Shown: piece by piece, positions 36,709-45,294 of the stretch
Layout: every line of letters begins with the position of its first letter
Position numbering within the stretch: position 1 is the first letter of the stretch
Assembly (NCBI RefSeq): GCF_036174265.1
Contig: NZ_CP108055.1
Span: 9,114,001-9,178,000, forward strand
DNA length: 64,000 nt
Source: Streptomyces sp. NBC_00285
Lineage (GTDB): Bacteria > Actinomycetota > Actinomycetes > Streptomycetales > Streptomycetaceae
Reading direction: 5' to 3'
Position numbers and translations under genes: made by a program
Notes under the pieces: model-generated
Seen by the model: the letters and a program-made list of their open reading frames with translations, nothing else
The model's database searches: none
Told to the model about the DNA's origin: nothing

Positions 36709-36765
36709 TTCCCCCGGCGCCGGACAGTTGGTCCAGCCTCGCCCGTGTGCGGTCCGTACGTGCTG

Positions 36766-37851
36766 TCACCAGCACATGACCGCGGTTTCCCCCGAACCCC
36801 ACGCGGAGTACAGGCGCACACGGACGAAGTAGCGGCGGCCCTTGACCAGACGGGCCCTGATCGTTGCGTTGTGCGGAGTTCCCCCGTCGTCGCGGCCGGT
36901 GAGGTAGCGGGCTTCTCCGTCCCGCTCCTCGAAGACCACGACGACGGTGTCGCCGTCGCCGAAGGTGCCCACGGTGTACTCGCGGGTCTCCGGCGGGTCG
37001 ACGGCGAAGTCGGCCTGCTCGCCCGGTCCGAGCCCGAGCGGCGCGGACCGGAAGGGCACCAGTGCCGGTGGCCGGGTCTGCTCGGTCGGCGGATACCGGC
37101 GCAGGACGTACTCCTTGTCGGCGGCGGACAGGGCTCCGGTCGGGTTGAGGCCCGCACGGAACTGCTCCGGTTCCAGGATCAGCCCCGCCTCGAAGGGGTA
37201 CTCCATGACGGACTGCGGGTCCCAGACCGAGCCGTTGACCTCGTCCGGGTCGAGCTTGCGCAGGATGTTGAAGAACGTCCGGTCCCGGCTCCAGAAGTTC
37301 GGGGGGCCCGCCAGATCGGCGTAGACGGCCTCGTCGTCCCAGTGGATGCCGGCGAACGGACTCTGGTGCTCGTGCAGCATGCCGAGCGCGTGCCCGATCT
37401 CGTGCAGGGCCGTCCCGCGCTCCCCCGGCGCGGTCAGGTCCCATCCGAAGTTCATCGTGCGCTCGTTCAGACCCACCTGGAGAGCGTCCCTGCCCACGGT
37501 CGACCAGGAGCCGTCGCCCAGTTGGAAACCGATGCGCAGTTCTGCCTCCGAGCGGTCACCGACCTCGGTGAACCTCACCCCGATACCGAGGTCCTGCCAC
37601 TCCTTGAAGCACTCGCGCACCACGTCCCGCTGCTCCTTGGCGCCGACCCACGACACCTGCCGGGACTGCCCGGTCCCCGGAACAGGAATGACCGACCCGT
37701 CGGTGTCGCCGTCGAAGAAGCAGTAGTGCAGGATCGTGCTGTTGACCCACATCCGGCTTCCGCCGACGAGCGCACTCAACCGCTCGGCGGCCAGACCCGG
37801 CGCGAACACCGGAGCCGACTGCTGCGCGAGGGAGCAGTAGCGTGCGGTCAT
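36766..37851 (-). CDS. Astacin-like (M12A) zinc metalloprotease
   Basis: A 361-residue protein. ALHEIGHALGMLHEHQSP is the astacin zinc signature (HExxHxxGxxHE), and SVMEYPF downstream is the Met-turn. After the catalytic domain, a C-terminal beta-domain of about 110 residues follows (PPETREYTVGTFGDGDTVVV), resembling pre-peptidase or adhesion-type modules. No signal peptide is evident, so export may be non-classical or the enzyme may act inside. ATG 37851 is preferred: a longer in-frame start at 37905 would place the coding region across the perfect inverted repeat shared with the divergent regulator gene. Confidence 0.85.
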   Translation of the reverse strand: MTARYCSLAQQSAPVFAPGLAAERLSALVGGSRMWVNSTILHYCFFDGDTDGSVIPVPGTGQSRQVSWVGAKEQRDVVRECFKEWQDLGIGVRFTEVGDRSEAELRIGFQLGDGSWSTVGRDALQVGLNERTMNFGWDLTAPGERGTALHEIGHALGMLHEHQSPFAGIHWDDEAVYADLAGPPNFWSRDRTFFNILRKLDPDEVNGSVWDPQSVMEYPFEAGLILEPEQFRAGLNPTGALSAADKEYVLRRYPPTEQTRPPALVPFRSAPLGLGPGEQADFAVDPPETREYTVGTFGDGDTVVVVFEERDGEARYLTGRDDGGTPHNATIRARLVKGRRYFVRVRLYSAWGSGETAVMCW

Positions 37852-37896
37852 GGGGTTCAGCCTGCCGTCGGGCGTCCCGGGGCGCCTGAGTCGGGG

Positions 37897-37931
37897 GCTA
37901 CTCAAGTCCCCGTGTATCAGACTTGAGTAGC
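37897..37931. promoter_or_regulatory. Operator-like inverted repeat in divergent protease/LuxR promoter
   Basis: GCTACTCAAGT (37897-37907) and ACTTGAGTAGC (37921-37931) are perfect complements of 11 bp around a 13-nt spacer. The repeat lies between the divergently oriented protease and LuxR-type regulator genes, so it is a natural binding site for a dimer that controls both. Confidence 0.6.
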
Positions 37932-37946
37932 GGTGCTCCTGCTTCC

Positions 37947-39920
37947 GTGACGACTTTCGAACGGGACATCAAGACGCTGGACCTGCCCTGGCCTTTCACC
38001 GGCCGGGAGGACGAACTCGCCCTGGTCCGCGGGTCCGTGGCCGGGGGACGGCACGGTATCGTGGTGACCGGTCCCGCGGGCCGGGGCAAGACCCGGCTCG
38101 TCACGGAGGCCGTGCGCGGCACCGACTGCGCCAGGGTGACCGGTACGCCCGAGACCCGCACGCTGCCGTTCGCCCCCTTCGCGCACCTCCTTCCGGAGAC
38201 CGTGTCCCTGCACGAGGCGGTCCAACTACTCTCCAGCGTTCGGCTGTTGTTCGTCGACGACGCCCATCTGCTGGACGACGCCTCGGCCGCCCTCGTCCAC
38301 CAGCTCGCCGTGCACGGCCGCACCCGGCTCCTGGTGGCCGCCACCGACGGAGCCCAGGCACCCGGCGCGGTCTCCCGCCTGTGGACCGGAGAGCTCCTGC
38401 CGCGACTCGCCCTGGAGCCGCTGCCCCGACCGGAGACCGCCCAGCTGCTCGCGGCGGGCGCCGGCGGCCTCGAAGCCCTCACCGTGAACCGGCTGCACCG
38501 CCTGTGCCGGGGCGATCTGCGGCTGCTGCGCGAACTGGTGGGCGCGGTGCGCGAGCTGGGGCTGCTGGAGCGTGTCGCGGACTCGGCCGAGTGGGAGTGG
38601 CGGGGCCCGGTGCCGGTCACCGCGGCCGTGCGCGAACGCACCACACACCTCGTCGGGCGCACCGGTCCCGGCGAGCGGGAGACCCTGGAGCGGCTGGCCT
38701 TCGGCGAACCGCTCCCGATGCACGCCGACAGCCTCGACCTGGACGCCCTCGAAGGCCTGGAGACCGACGGCCTGGTCCACGTCGGCGACGACGGCACCGT
38801 CCGCCTCGCCCACCCCCTCCACGGCCCGGCACTGCGAGCGGCCGCCGGACGCCTGCGGGCCCGGCGCCTGGCCCGCACCCCGGCCGGCTGCGCGGCCGCC
38901 CTGGACGCCGAGACGGCCACGCTGAGCAGGGCGATCGCAGGGACCGACGTACGGGACGTTCCGGCGCCGGTGGGGGAGTGGCTCCTGGACGAGGGGGCCG
39001 GCGTCCCGGCCCGGCACGCCGCCGTACGGGCCCGGTTCGCCCGTCTGCGGGGGGAGCTGAGGGAGGCCGTGGCCTGGGCGAGGGAGGGGCTGCGAGCCAC
39101 GGCCGACGATCCGGCCTGCCGTCTCGAACTCGCCCTGGCCGCGGCACAGTCGGGAGAGCCCGGGCCCGGCGCGCACCACGGCGAGGGGCCGTCCGGTGAC
39201 CGCCGGCTTCACGCTCACCCACCCGGGCCCGTTCGCAGCCGGCTCGGCGCCGCCGCCACCACCTTCGAGCTCGCCCCGGCTGCGGGCGACCGCGGCACCC
39301 CCCGGCTCGCCGCCGACCCGACTCCGTCCGGCGGCGCGGTCGACTCGCGGGAGATCGCGGGCGGTTCGGCGGCCACCTGGCGGGCCGCCGCCCGCGGTGA
39401 CCTCGGCGCGGCCCTCGACACGGTCACCGAGGAGCCGTACGACGCCGTCCGCCTCGGCGTGCCCGACCGGGCCGTCGGCCGGCTGACCGGTGTCTTCGCC
39501 GCGCACGCCGAGGCGCTCGCCCGCGGTGACGGTCCCGCCCTCGACCGAACGGCACACGCACTGGAGGAGCGGGGCTTCCTGCTCTTCGCGGCCGAGGCGT
39601 ACGCCCAGGCCGTACGGGCGCACAGCGACCCCGGCGCCGCCCGCACCTCACGTACCCGCGCCGTCGCCCTGGCCCGCCGCTGCCAGGGCGCCCGTACCCC
39701 GGCCCTGTCCGGGCTGGTCCTCGGCGAACTCACCGCACGCCAGCGGCAGATCGTCACCCTCGCGGCCGCCGGACTGAGCAACCGCCAGATCGCGGAGCAG
39801 CTCACCCTGTCGATCCGCACCGTCGGCAACCACCTCTACAGCGCGTACGCCCGCCTCGGTGCGAGCGACCGCGACGCGCTGCCCTGCCTGGTGGACCTGC
39901 CCGAGGCACAGCCGGCCTGA
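37947..39920 (+). CDS. LuxR-family regulator with AAA ATPase domain (short LAL type)
   Basis: A 657-residue regulator. The N-terminal ATPase has TGPAGRGKTRLV (Walker A, about 36-47) and LLFVDDAHLLDDAS (Walker B). A helical middle region follows, and a C-terminal GerE/LuxR helix-turn-helix (LTARQRQIVTLAAAGLSNRQ, about 593-612). It is shorter than the usual 850-1,000-residue LAL proteins, having lost part of the TPR-like middle. GTG 37947 is preferred over TTG 37923, which lies inside the inverted repeat. It probably controls the divergent astacin-like protease. Confidence 0.87.
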   Translation: MTTFERDIKTLDLPWPFTGREDELALVRGSVAGGRHGIVVTGPAGRGKTRLVTEAVRGTDCARVTGTPETRTLPFAPFAHLLPETVSLHEAVQLLSSVRLLFVDDAHLLDDASAALVHQLAVHGRTRLLVAATDGAQAPGAVSRLWTGELLPRLALEPLPRPETAQLLAAGAGGLEALTVNRLHRLCRGDLRLLRELVGAVRELGLLERVADSAEWEWRGPVPVTAAVRERTTHLVGRTGPGERETLERLAFGEPLPMHADSLDLDALEGLETDGLVHVGDDGTVRLAHPLHGPALRAAAGRLRARRLARTPAGCAAALDAETATLSRAIAGTDVRDVPAPVGEWLLDEGAGVPARHAAVRARFARLRGELREAVAWAREGLRATADDPACRLELALAAAQSGEPGPGAHHGEGPSGDRRLHAHPPGPVRSRLGAAATTFELAPAAGDRGTPRLAADPTPSGGAVDSREIAGGSAATWRAAARGDLGAALDTVTEEPYDAVRLGVPDRAVGRLTGVFAAHAEALARGDGPALDRTAHALEERGFLLFAAEAYAQAVRAHSDPGAARTSRTRAVALARRCQGARTPALSGLVLGELTARQRQIVTLAAAGLSNRQIAEQLTLSIRTVGNHLYSAYARLGASDRDALPCLVDLPEAQPA

Positions 39921-39935
39921 GCCGCACACCGGACC

Positions 39936-39981
39936 GGGGCGGTCTGACCCCCAGTATTCGGGGGAGGGGTCAGGCCGCCCC
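39936..39981. terminator. Strong bidirectional terminator between LuxR and CHAT genes
   Basis: GGGGCGGTCTGACCCC (39936-39951) pairs with GGGGTCAGGCCGCCCC (39966-39981) over 16 bp with a single G-U pair, in the 84-bp gap between two convergent genes. Confidence 0.75.
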
Positions 39982-40004
39982 ACACATCACGCACCCCACC
40001 CGTG

Positions 40005-42611
40005 TCACGCCGCCCCGAACGCCGAGAACGCCCACCCTGTCGCCTGATGCACCGAGTCCCCCGGCAGCGCGGCCCGCGCATCGCGCAGCGCCTGAGCCAT
40101 CGACAACCCCGTACTCAGCCCCTTGTGCAGCGCGAGCATCAGCGGTACCACGGCCTCGTCGTTGACCGGCGCGCTGCACGCCACCACGCCCGCCGTGCCC
40201 AGCGGCAGCAACGCGGTGACCAGGCCGAGCAGTTCGTCCGCACCGACGGAGGCGAACCGGGCGGTGTCGCAGCAGGACAGGATGATCCGGTACGGGCTGC
40301 GGTCCAGGCGCTCGAAGTCGTGGACGATGAGCGGCCCGTCGGCCATCCGCAGCGAGGAGAACAGGGGACTGTCCGCGCGGAACGTGCCGTGCGCGGCGAT
40401 ATGGGCCAGCGCGGCCCCGTCCAGTTCCGCCAGCACCCGCGACGCGCGGGCCTCGTCGTACTCCAGGACGGTCGCGGAGCCGTTGCGGCCGGCCAGTTCG
40501 GGTACCTCGGCACCCCCGGTCGCGAGACCGGGCCCGCGCACCAGCACCTGACCGCCGTCCGGCGGCGGCACGGTGTCCAGGGCCCGCAGCCAGCTGCTCG
40601 ACGACGGTGACACGCTGAACACCCGCTCCCGCAGCGACGGCAGCAGCGCCCACGGCACCCGGTGCAGCCGTCCCGGCGGCACCACCACGACCGGTCCGGA
40701 GCCGAGGTGCGCCGCGGCGGGTCCCAGCAGCAGCTCCTCCAGCCGCCGCCCCGCCGCCTCCACCACCGAAAGCCGTGCCTCCGCCCCCGGGTGAGCCAGC
40801 CGTCTGAGCCCCGCCTGGACGTGTTCCGCCTCGCGCTCCGCATCGGCCAGCAGCCCGCCCTCGAACCGCCGCACCCGCCCCTGCCCGCACAGCAGAACCT
40901 GAACCCGCCCGTCGAGCACGGCGAGTTCGACCAGCCGTACGTCGTCACCGAGCCGTTCCAGCAGCCTGGCGGGGTCGAACCGGTATCCGTCGCCCGGCGC
41001 GTCGCCGCGGATGCGGAGGGTGCGGGAGCGTATCTCCCGTTCCAGGCGCCGCTGTTCACGCTCCAGCGTCGGTATCGGCCGGCCCTCCATCCTGGCCGCC
41101 TCCGCGCGGGCCGCGATCTCCCGGAACGCGGTCAGCTCGCCGAGCAGTTCAGGATCGGCCGGCGGGCGGGTCGGCGGCGCGGACAGGACGGTGGCCCGCC
41201 AGCGCTCGCTCCACACCAGCAGCCGCCGCGGCCCGCCCGAGGTGAGCGAGGCCCGCGCCGCGAGACCGGCCAGCTCCGCGCCCTGCGCGGTGGCCCGCGC
41301 CCGCAGCTCCGAGGCGCCCAGCGTCGTACGGTGGTCGTCGAGCACGTCCAGGCCCCGGCGGCAGGCCTCCAGGACCCCCCGGTCGGAGCCCACGGCCCGC
41401 GCCCACAGTGCTCGCGCCGCCCAGCCCGTCATCCGCGCCAACGGGGGCCCGCTGTGCCGGCTGCGGGCGGCGACCTCCAGATGCCGCTGCGCGTCCTCCC
41501 GCCAACCGAGGCCGAGCGCGATCCGGCCCGCGAGCAGCGAGGCCTCCGGGGCGGCGGGCGCTCCGAAGGATGCCAGCCGGTCGGCGACCGCGGCCGCGTC
41601 CGCGACGAGCCGGCCCGAGCCGCGCCCGGCGGCGACCCGCGCCTCGATCAGCACCAGGCGCGCGTGCGTCTCCCACCAGGTGCGCCGCTGCCCCGCGAAC
41701 AGCCGTACGGCCATGTCGGCGCGCGCGATCGCGGTGTGCGCGTCGCCCGCCAGCCGGGCCCCCCGCGCGGCGGCGAGGAGCAGCTCCGCCTTGAGGGTGG
41801 ACTGCCCGCCGATCCCGTCCAGCATCCTGACGGCCGCGTCCGCCTCCGCGAGCGCCTCGGGGGCGAGCCCGGCGGCCATCAGGACCTCGCAGCGCCGGAC
41901 CGTGAGCATGAACGTCGGCGTGCCGAGTTTGGCATACCGCTCCTGGGCCTCGTCGAGCAGCCGCAGCGCGGCGGGAATGTCCCCCGACCGGTACGCGGCA
42001 AGACCCCGGCTCTCCACCGCGTCGGCCTTGTCGTGCTCCTGGCCCGTGGTGTCCCACAGCGCCTCCGCGGCCGTGAAGTCGGCATCCGCCCGCTCCACCG
42101 CGCCGAGCGCCAGATGCACGGTGGCCCGCAGCGTCAGCGCCCGCGCCGTCCAGATCACGTCGTCGGCCTGCCGCAGCACCGGCACCGCCCGCCGTACGTC
42201 GTCCAGCGCCGCCCGGTGATGGCCGAGCACCCAGGACGCGTAGGCCCGGCGGAACAGGACGCGTGCGCGGGTGTGGCCGCTGCTGACCTCGACACCCCGC
42301 TCCAGCGCCGCAAGACCCTGCCGGGTCCGCCCCGCGTGCACCAGGGCCACGCCCAGCGCGGCCAGGACGTCGGCCTCCCGGTCGGCCGACTCCGAGCGCG
42401 CCGCGAGGTCGCGGGCCCGCCGCAGATGGTCCAGCGCGATCCGCATGTCGCCCCAGTCCCGCTGCCAGATGCCGATCACCTGATGGGCGACGGAGGCGTG
42501 CAGCGGTGAGGGATCCGAGCCGAGTACTTCCTCTGCCCTCGCCAGCGCCTGGTTGGGGGCGGCGAACACCATCGGCAGAAGTTCGAGAACCGTGTCGCTT
42601 CCCGCTGTCAC
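40005..42611 (-). CDS. TPR-CHAT protein (caspase-like peptidase)
   Basis: An 868-residue protein. Residues 1-450 are helical repeats of TPR type (for example ADREADVLAALGVALVHAGR and RADADFTAAEALWDTTGQEH). A coiled coil with ERLEREIRSR-like heptads is followed by a C-terminal CHAT domain from about 600. The catalytic dyad is visible: His741 in AHIAAHGTFRADSPLF and Cys781 in IILSCCDTARF. CHAT proteases are caspase/separase relatives that cut specific partners after TPR-based recognition. GTG 42611 is chosen because the sequence then starts within the conserved LELLPMVFAAPNQAL region and leaves an inverted repeat free in the divergent promoter; TTG 42665 is an alternative. It is divergent from an S8 protease-sigma factor operon. 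Confidence 0.88.
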   Translation of the reverse strand: MTAGSDTVLELLPMVFAAPNQALARAEEVLGSDPSPLHASVAHQVIGIWQRDWGDMRIALDHLRRARDLAARSESADREADVLAALGVALVHAGRTRQGLAALERGVEVSSGHTRARVLFRRAYASWVLGHHRAALDDVRRAVPVLRQADDVIWTARALTLRATVHLALGAVERADADFTAAEALWDTTGQEHDKADAVESRGLAAYRSGDIPAALRLLDEAQERYAKLGTPTFMLTVRRCEVLMAAGLAPEALAEADAAVRMLDGIGGQSTLKAELLLAAARGARLAGDAHTAIARADMAVRLFAGQRRTWWETHARLVLIEARVAAGRGSGRLVADAAAVADRLASFGAPAAPEASLLAGRIALGLGWREDAQRHLEVAARSRHSGPPLARMTGWAARALWARAVGSDRGVLEACRRGLDVLDDHRTTLGASELRARATAQGAELAGLAARASLTSGGPRRLLVWSERWRATVLSAPPTRPPADPELLGELTAFREIAARAEAARMEGRPIPTLEREQRRLEREIRSRTLRIRGDAPGDGYRFDPARLLERLGDDVRLVELAVLDGRVQVLLCGQGRVRRFEGGLLADAEREAEHVQAGLRRLAHPGAEARLSVVEAAGRRLEELLLGPAAAHLGSGPVVVVPPGRLHRVPWALLPSLRERVFSVSPSSSSWLRALDTVPPPDGGQVLVRGPGLATGGAEVPELAGRNGSATVLEYDEARASRVLAELDGAALAHIAAHGTFRADSPLFSSLRMADGPLIVHDFERLDRSPYRIILSCCDTARFASVGADELLGLVTALLPLGTAGVVACSAPVNDEAVVPLMLALHKGLSTGLSMAQALRDARAALPGDSVHQATGWAFSAFGAA

Positions 42612-42624
42612 TCCATGGATGGTA

Positions 42625-42645
42625 GTGGCCCAGGTGGCGGGCCAC
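42625..42645. promoter_or_regulatory. Inverted repeat in the CHAT/S8 divergent promoter
   Basis: GTGGCCC (42625-42631) and GGGCCAC (42639-42645) are perfect 7-bp arms around AGGTGGC, between the start codons of the divergent CHAT and S8 protease genes. A shared operator is plausible but unproven. Confidence 0.4.
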
Positions 42646-42719
42646 ACCGGTTGGCGCTGTATCAATCACCGGTCCCGCGGCTCTGACTGACGACCGCCGC
42701 CCCACTGGGAGGACACGCC

Positions 42720-44147
42720 ATGGCACCACAGCGATTCCACGAGCAGTTCGACCAGATCCAGCGCTCCATGCCCGACGTCCCCCTCGCCCTGGGACCCGAC
42801 GACGCCTCGGAGTTCATCTATGAGAAGGGTGTCGTCCTCGCTCGCGACGGCCAGGAGGCCGCGCTCGTGGAACAGACCGTGCGCACCCACTTCACCGAGG
42901 CGACCGGTCTGACCGGCGACCTTGTGCGCCGGGACAGCCCGGAGACCAACCGCTCGGGCATCACCCGCATCAAGGTCGGCGACCCGGGCCACGGCGACCG
43001 GCGCGGCGACCGCGCCGTCACCCACGCCCTGCGCGCCCTGAGTGAACGCGAGGGACGCGCCGGACGCCGACTGGTCAGCCGCAACCACGTGGTGTCGATC
43101 GCGGTCAACTCCTGCCCCGGCGACGAGCCCGTGCCCGCCGCGCTCAGCCAGGGCACCAACCCGGCCCCCGCGGAAGCGGGTTACGACGCCGACACCGCCG
43201 TGGGAGTCCTGGTCGTCGACAACGGCCTCACCCACGACCACAACCTGGTCCCGCTGCTCGCCCACGTCGAGGGCGACCCGCACGGCACCGAGACCGACGG
43301 GGCCGGCAACCTGCTCCAGTACGTCGGCCACGGCACGTTCATCGCCGGAATCCTCGCGGCCGTCGCGCCCAACACCGACATCACCGTCCGCAGCACCCTC
43401 AACGACGCGGGCGCCATCCTGGAGTCCGAGCTCGGCGAGAAGCTCTTCGAGGCCGTCGCCGACGGCTGGCCCGACATCATCAGCCTCTCCGCCGGCACCT
43501 CCAACGGTCGCACGGACGGCCTGCTCGGCATGGACGCCTTCATGCAGGAACTGCGCGCCCACGACACCCTGTTGGTGGCCGCGGCCGGCAACAACGCCAG
43601 CGCCAGCCCGTTCTGGCCCGCCGCGTACGCCGACCTGCCCGAGTACCAGGACGTCGTGCTGTCGGTCGGCGCGCTGCGCGGCGACGGGGAGTTCGGCGCC
43701 TGCTTCAGCAACCACGGCCCCTGGGTGAAGGTCTTCGCCCCCGGCGAGCGCCTCACCAGCACCCTCACCGGCTTCGACGCGCCCGTGCCGTACGTCTACC
43801 AGCACTCCACGTACGAGGCCTGCCGGTTCGGCTTCACCTATGTGTGCACCTGCCAGTCCCCGTCCCACGTCGGCCTGTTGAGCGAGGACGGCACCACCGC
43901 CAAGCCGGACCAGGTGATGTTCGAGGGATACGCGCACTGGAGCGGCACCTCCTTCGCGACCCCCGTCGTCGCCGGCCTGGTCGCCGCCCACATGAGCGCG
44001 AACAAGGAAACCGCCCCACGCACCGCCCGCCGACAACTCCTCGCCGGCAGCACGCAGTTCGCCGAAGTGCGCGGGGCGCACGTACCGGCGCTGAGGCCGG
44101 CCGGCTGGCACCCGGTGCCGGTCGTGCAGCGCCCTGTCGGCGCATGA
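42720..44147 (+). CDS. Intracellular subtilisin-like S8 serine protease
   Basis: A 475-residue protein. The catalytic triad is complete: Asp167 in VLVVDNGL, His204 in GHGTFIAGI and Ser411 in SGTSFATPVVAG, with the oxyanion Asn near 291 in AAAGNN. There is no signal peptide, and the first 155 residues form a distinct N-terminal region. A Cys-rich stretch (about 366-380, CRFGFTYVCTC) is inserted between the Asn and Ser motifs. ATG follows GGGAGGA. It is the first gene of an operon with a sigma factor and a small acidic protein and is divergent from the CHAT protease, suggesting a proteolytic signalling role. Targets are unknown. Confidence 0.9.
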   Translation: MAPQRFHEQFDQIQRSMPDVPLALGPDDASEFIYEKGVVLARDGQEAALVEQTVRTHFTEATGLTGDLVRRDSPETNRSGITRIKVGDPGHGDRRGDRAVTHALRALSEREGRAGRRLVSRNHVVSIAVNSCPGDEPVPAALSQGTNPAPAEAGYDADTAVGVLVVDNGLTHDHNLVPLLAHVEGDPHGTETDGAGNLLQYVGHGTFIAGILAAVAPNTDITVRSTLNDAGAILESELGEKLFEAVADGWPDIISLSAGTSNGRTDGLLGMDAFMQELRAHDTLLVAAAGNNASASPFWPAAYADLPEYQDVVLSVGALRGDGEFGACFSNHGPWVKVFAPGERLTSTLTGFDAPVPYVYQHSTYEACRFGFTYVCTCQSPSHVGLLSEDGTTAKPDQVMFEGYAHWSGTSFATPVVAGLVAAHMSANKETAPRTARRQLLAGSTQFAEVRGAHVPALRPAGWHPVPVVQRPVGA

Positions 44148-44206
44148 CGGCCGGAGTGGTCCCCTCCACGGCGTACGATGACTGGCCGTACACGAGGGGT
44201 GGGACC

Positions 44207-44782
44207 GTGGACCGAGAAGATGTCGGTGGGCTGGTCCAGTCCGCCGTCGACGGTGACGCGGCGGCCTGGAAGGCGCTCGTGGAAGGGCTGAGCCCACTGG
44301 TGTGGTCCGTCGCGCGCGCACACCGGCTCTCCGACGCCGACGCGCACGAGGTGTACCAGACCGTGTGGTTCCGCTTCGCCCAGCACCTCGGGCGGATCCG
44401 CGAACCCGACAAGGCCAAGTCCTGGCTGGCGAGCACCGCCCGCCACGAGTGCCTCAAGGTGCTCAAGAACTTAAGGCGGCTTACCGTCACCGACGATCCG
44501 CGCCTGCTGGACCGGATCAGCGAGGACCGTACGCCCGAGCAGTCGTTCATCGACTCCGAGGAGGCCGCCGCCCAGAGCGAGCGCGTCCGGTACCTGTGGC
44601 AGGAGTTCGAGGAACTCGGCGAGCGGTGCAGGCAGTTGCTGCGCATCCTGATGGCCTCGCCGAAGCCCGGCTACCAGGAGGTGTCCGCCGCCCTGGGTAT
44701 CGCGGTGGGCAGCATCGGACCACTGCGCCAGCGCTGTCTGAGGCGGCTGCGGGCGCGACTCGAAGCCCGGGGGGCGGTATGA
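44207..44782 (+). CDS. ECF-type RNA polymerase sigma factor, TTA-containing
   Basis: A 191-residue sigma-70 family factor. Region 2 is recognisable in LVQSAVDGDAAAWKALVEG to YQTVWFRFAQHLGRI (about 9-66), and region 4 in GERCRQLLRIL and ALGIAVGSIGPLRQRCLRRL (about 159-178). No region 3 or anti-sigma fusion is seen. Codon 89 (44471-44473) is TTA, so translation should need the bldA tRNA. GTG 44207 is preferred because GAGGGGTGGG precedes it and region 2 starts soon after; ATG 44144, overlapping the S8 stop by ATGA, is the alternative. It probably transcribes targets of, or is controlled by, the neighbouring proteases. Confidence 0.85.
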   Translation: MDREDVGGLVQSAVDGDAAAWKALVEGLSPLVWSVARAHRLSDADAHEVYQTVWFRFAQHLGRIREPDKAKSWLASTARHECLKVLKNLRRLTVTDDPRLLDRISEDRTPEQSFIDSEEAAAQSERVRYLWQEFEELGERCRQLLRILMASPKPGYQEVSAALGIAVGSIGPLRQRCLRRLRARLEARGAV

Positions 44783-45279
44783 GCGACATGAACGACGACC
44801 TCGGCGACGACGGCGTCTTCGACGAAGAGGCATTGCCGGACGAGGAGTTCGCCCTCGACCTGCTGGAGGAGGAGCTGCGGCAGGCCGCGGCGATCCTGGA
44901 CCCCGTCCCGCCCGCCCTGCGGCAGATCGCCGTCGAGGCGTTCGCGCTGCACGATCTGGACAGCCGGATCGCCGAGCTGACCTTCGACTCGGTGGTGGAC
45001 GCCCTCCCCGTGCGGGGAGCGACGGGAGCGCCACGGATGCTGACCTTCCACGCGGGTGAGGTGACGGTCGACGTCGAACTCACCGCGCAGGGCCTGATGG
45101 GGCAGGTGCTGCCGCCGCGCACGGCCCGCATCGAGGTGCTCAGCGGTCCGCAGGCGGGCTCCCCGCTGACCACCGACGACATGGGCCGTTTCACCTACGA
45201 GACGGCCCCCGCCGGTCCCTTCGCCCTTCGGCTGCGGACCGGTGACGAGGTGATCGTCACCGACTGGCTGACCGTCTGA
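44779..45279 (+). CDS. Small acidic protein of the protease-sigma operon
   Basis: 166 residues, very acidic at the start (DDLGDDGVFDEEALPDEEF), with a helical middle (LRQIAVEAFALHDLDSRIAE) and a beta-rich C-terminal half resembling a carboxypeptidase-regulatory or Ig-like domain (VTVDVELTAQGLMGQVLP). No membrane helix or zinc motif, so it is not a classical anti-sigma factor. The ATGA overlap with the sigma factor gene argues for co-translation and a partner role, such as a soluble anti-sigma or a protease substrate. I do not recognise a named family. Confidence 0.7.
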   Translation: MSDMNDDLGDDGVFDEEALPDEEFALDLLEEELRQAAAILDPVPPALRQIAVEAFALHDLDSRIAELTFDSVVDALPVRGATGAPRMLTFHAGEVTVDVELTAQGLMGQVLPPRTARIEVLSGPQAGSPLTTDDMGRFTYETAPAGPFALRLRTGDEVIVTDWLTV

Positions 45280-45294
45280 TCCGGCCGCGCCCGC

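Noticed and set aside
37852..37905. Longer N-terminus for the astacin-like protease
   Set aside because: It would cover the perfect inverted repeat in the divergent promoter and adds no conserved sequence.
42666..44321. Minus-strand frame opposite the S8 protease
   Set aside because: Gly/Val/Ala-rich shadow; the plus strand has the complete catalytic triad and operon linkage.
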